Positions 62,404 to 64,000 of a stretch of DNA of 64,000 nucleotides are shown piece by piece (the stretch's first letter is position 1; every line of letters starts with the position of its first letter). The position numbers and the translations under genes are program-made. Source of the stretch: Pseudomonas fluorescens (GTDB taxonomy: Bacteria; Pseudomonadota; Gammaproteobacteria; Pseudomonadales; Pseudomonadaceae); NCBI RefSeq assembly GCF_902498065.1, contig NZ_CABVIR010000002.1, positions 434,001-498,000 on the forward strand. Reading direction: 5' to 3'. The notes below the pieces were generated by a model. It saw nothing but the letters and a program-made list of their open reading frames with translations, did not search any database and had not been told where the DNA came from.

Positions 62404-64000
62404 ATGCTCGAGAGTTGGCACGTTGTATTGCGGTGTTGCGCCAGGCTGCTGCTGGCCGGTGGGGCTGTCACCTACTCGGCATTGGCGCCAGCGCTGGGCC
62501 TGGGGGAGATCACCCTGCATTCGGCGCTCAATCAACCGTTGCGTGCCGACATCGCGCTGGTGGATGCCGCCGGTCTTGAGGAGGGCGAGCTGTCCGTCAG
62601 CCTGGCGACGGCAGACGAGTTCAGCCGTGCGGGTGTCGAGCGGGTATTCTTTCTCAATGATCTGAAATTCACGCCGATCCTGCGGGGTAACCGCAGCCTG
62701 ATCCGGGTGAGCTCCAACAAAGCGGTCAACGAACCCTTCCTGAATTTTCTGGTGCAGCTTAATCAGCCGAACGGTCGTGTGCTGCGCGAGTACACCGTAC
62801 TGATCGATCCTCCGGGAGCGCCCGGGGTTGTTCCGGTCACTGACGAACCGTCCGCCAGCTCACCGAACTCTCCATTCCCGAGCGTTACACCTGCCGCTGC
62901 GCCTCGACCCGCGACGAAAAAAGCGGCCCAGCCGAAAGTTGAGCCACCGGCCGCTGTACCGGTGATTGATCCCGGCGCAGAACAACTGGCCGCCAGCGTG
63001 CTGCAAAATCAGCAATTGCAAAAAACCGCCGATGAGTTGAATGCAAAGCTGCAGGCTCAGGACGAACAGATCGCCGGTCAGAAAAAACAGATTACCGAAC
63101 TGCAAACCCGTTTGGCGGAGGTTCAACAAGCGCCGCCGGTCACGCCGCAAACAGTGGTGCCCGCCCCTGTCGCGGTGCAAGAGCCCGAGGCATTCAACTG
63201 GCCGCTGATTATCGGGTTGCTGGCGCTGCTGGCGTTGCTGTTGTCGGGGTTGTTTGTTCGTCGGCAACGACAGCAGGTTCAGGCAGTGCCCGAAGATTCC
63301 CCGGTTTTACCGTTGCAACATGAGCCCGTGCTTGATCGAGCCGCAGCGCCGACTGTGAAGGTCGCTCCCGTCCATCACGAAGAGACGCCGTCTGGCGATG
63401 TGCTGGAGGGCGTAGGCATCTACTTGGCGTATGGCCGTTTTTCCGAAGCAGCGGCATTGTTGCGAGAAGCCTTGGCCAAGGAACCACAGCGCACGGATCT
63501 GGCGGTGCAACTGCTGGAAGTCCTCGGTAAACAGGGGGATGTGTCAGCCTATGACGCACAGGAAAGCAGTCTGCGAGACGCAGGGTTCGACCCTCAATCA
63601 CTTCAGGATATTCGTGCCCGCTTTCCCAAATTGAACAGTGTGGCGCCTGCAGTGGCTGCGCCGGTTACCCATCCGATGACATCCGAGGGTGCGTCCGCTG
63701 ATGAATTTCAGTTGAATCTGGATGACCTGTCGATGGATTCCAATTGGGACCTGGTCAGCCCCTTCGACCCTGCTAAACCTTTGGACGAACCTCTCAAGCC
63801 GGCAGAACCGGCGTTCACCTCGAACCTGCACGTTTTGCCCGATGTGTACGAGATGCCTGAAGAGCCGACGCTCGACGAGTCCGAGCTGGAATGGGGCGCC
63901 GAACCTGATTCACAGGCGCTGGACGATGATTTTCTTAACGCATTCAGCGAGGCCGGCGAGTTACTGGAGCTTGAGCCATTGGGTCAGGAGCACGCTGGGC
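62404..64000 (+). CDS. FimV-like protein, N-terminal part (runs off the window)
   Basis: At least 532 residues. A signal-like N-terminus (LLLAGGAVTYSALAPALG) is followed by the FimV N-terminal domain (LGEITLHSALNQPLRADIALV), then a Pro/Ala linker, a short coiled coil (LNAKLQAQDEQIAGQKKQ), a membrane segment near 265-284 (WPLIIGLLALLALLLSGLFV) and an acidic cytoplasmic part with one TPR-like stretch. The LysM module is not recognisable. FimV proteins organise polar sites; the C-terminal domain is outside. The neighbours (MarR, recQ) match PA3340, not the main fimV next to truA. The start is set by AAGGGA 5 bases before 62404. Confidence 0.8.
   Translation, partial: MLESWHVVLRCCARLLLAGGAVTYSALAPALGLGEITLHSALNQPLRADIALVDAAGLEEGELSVSLATADEFSRAGVERVFFLNDLKFTPILRGNRSLIRVSSNKAVNEPFLNFLVQLNQPNGRVLREYTVLIDPPGAPGVVPVTDEPSASSPNSPFPSVTPAAAPRPATKKAAQPKVEPPAAVPVIDPGAEQLAASVLQNQQLQKTADELNAKLQAQDEQIAGQKKQITELQTRLAEVQQAPPVTPQTVVPAPVAVQEPEAFNWPLIIGLLALLALLLSGLFVRRQRQQVQAVPEDSPVLPLQHEPVLDRAAAPTVKVAPVHHEETPSGDVLEGVGIYLAYGRFSEAAALLREALAKEPQRTDLAVQLLEVLGKQGDVSAYDAQESSLRDAGFDPQSLQDIRARFPKLNSVAPAVAAPVTHPMTSEGASADEFQLNLDDLSMDSNWDLVSPFDPAKPLDEPLKPAEPAFTSNLHVLPDVYEMPEEPTLDESELEWGAEPDSQALDDDFLNAFSEAGELLELEPLGQEHAG

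Overview
The window looks like chromosomal DNA from a Pseudomonas of the fluorescens group. The base composition is GC-rich with codons ending mostly in G or C. The spaces between genes hold many REP-type inverted repeats of the Pseudomonas GTGGGAGC...GCTCCCAC kind. Several gene groups are typical of the genus: a gbuR-gbuA guanidinobutyrate cluster, a PA1414-type small gene, a TorF-type porin, an LpxO-type hydroxylase, and a large RTX adhesin with its own type I exporter. I saw no rRNA, tRNA, CRISPR array, intact insertion sequence or prophage. This is mostly core chromosome with a few accessory or decaying patches.

Left part (1-9,000). A DUF4160/DUF2442-HTH pair resembling a toxin-antitoxin module lies behind a perfect 25-bp palindrome. 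It is followed by a DUF748 membrane protein, cysteine synthase cysK, an LpxO-like lipid A hydroxylase, and two EamA transporters around the wreck of a LysR gene. Next is an AT-richer bacteriocin block: an S-type pyocin domain whose frame is broken just before its polymorphic-toxin-44 C-terminus, plus a small membrane protein that is probably its immunity factor.

Middle (9,000-39,000). Housekeeping and envelope genes: aceK, hrpA, a FabH-like ketoacyl synthase, a porin, aqpZ, an ABC exporter, ppiA with a hydrolase and a LysR regulator, azoR, a LysR/YcaC divergent pair, an MscS channel, an SrmB-like DEAD-box helicase, a lipoprotein, TorF, a CvfB-like S1 protein and more EamA transporters. The gap at 19,837-20,740 has no convincing gene and is a patchwork of interspersed repeats.

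Right-centre (39,000-47,000). A small acyl-carrier-protein-like protein without the attachment serine, a metallo-hydrolase, and a striking ~290-bp nested inverted-repeat element that fills one intergenic space. Then comes the guanidinobutyrate module (gbuA, an NTF2-like protein, an NCS1 permease and an SSS symporter in one run), divergent from its LysR regulator gbuR across a clear dyad operator candidate. A DTW-domain tRNA-modifying enzyme follows.

Right part (47,000-64,000). A type I secretion operon (TolC, ABC with C39-like domain, HlyD) is divergent from a 1,897-residue LapA/MapA-type adhesin. The adhesin has an N-terminal retention module with a TAAG LapG-type cleavage motif, two nearly identical long repeats, a VWA domain, and C-terminal RTX repeats with a secretion signal. 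DUF454, UPF0149, recQ, a MarR regulator with a palindromic operator candidate, and the start of a second-type FimV-like protein (running off the end) finish the window.
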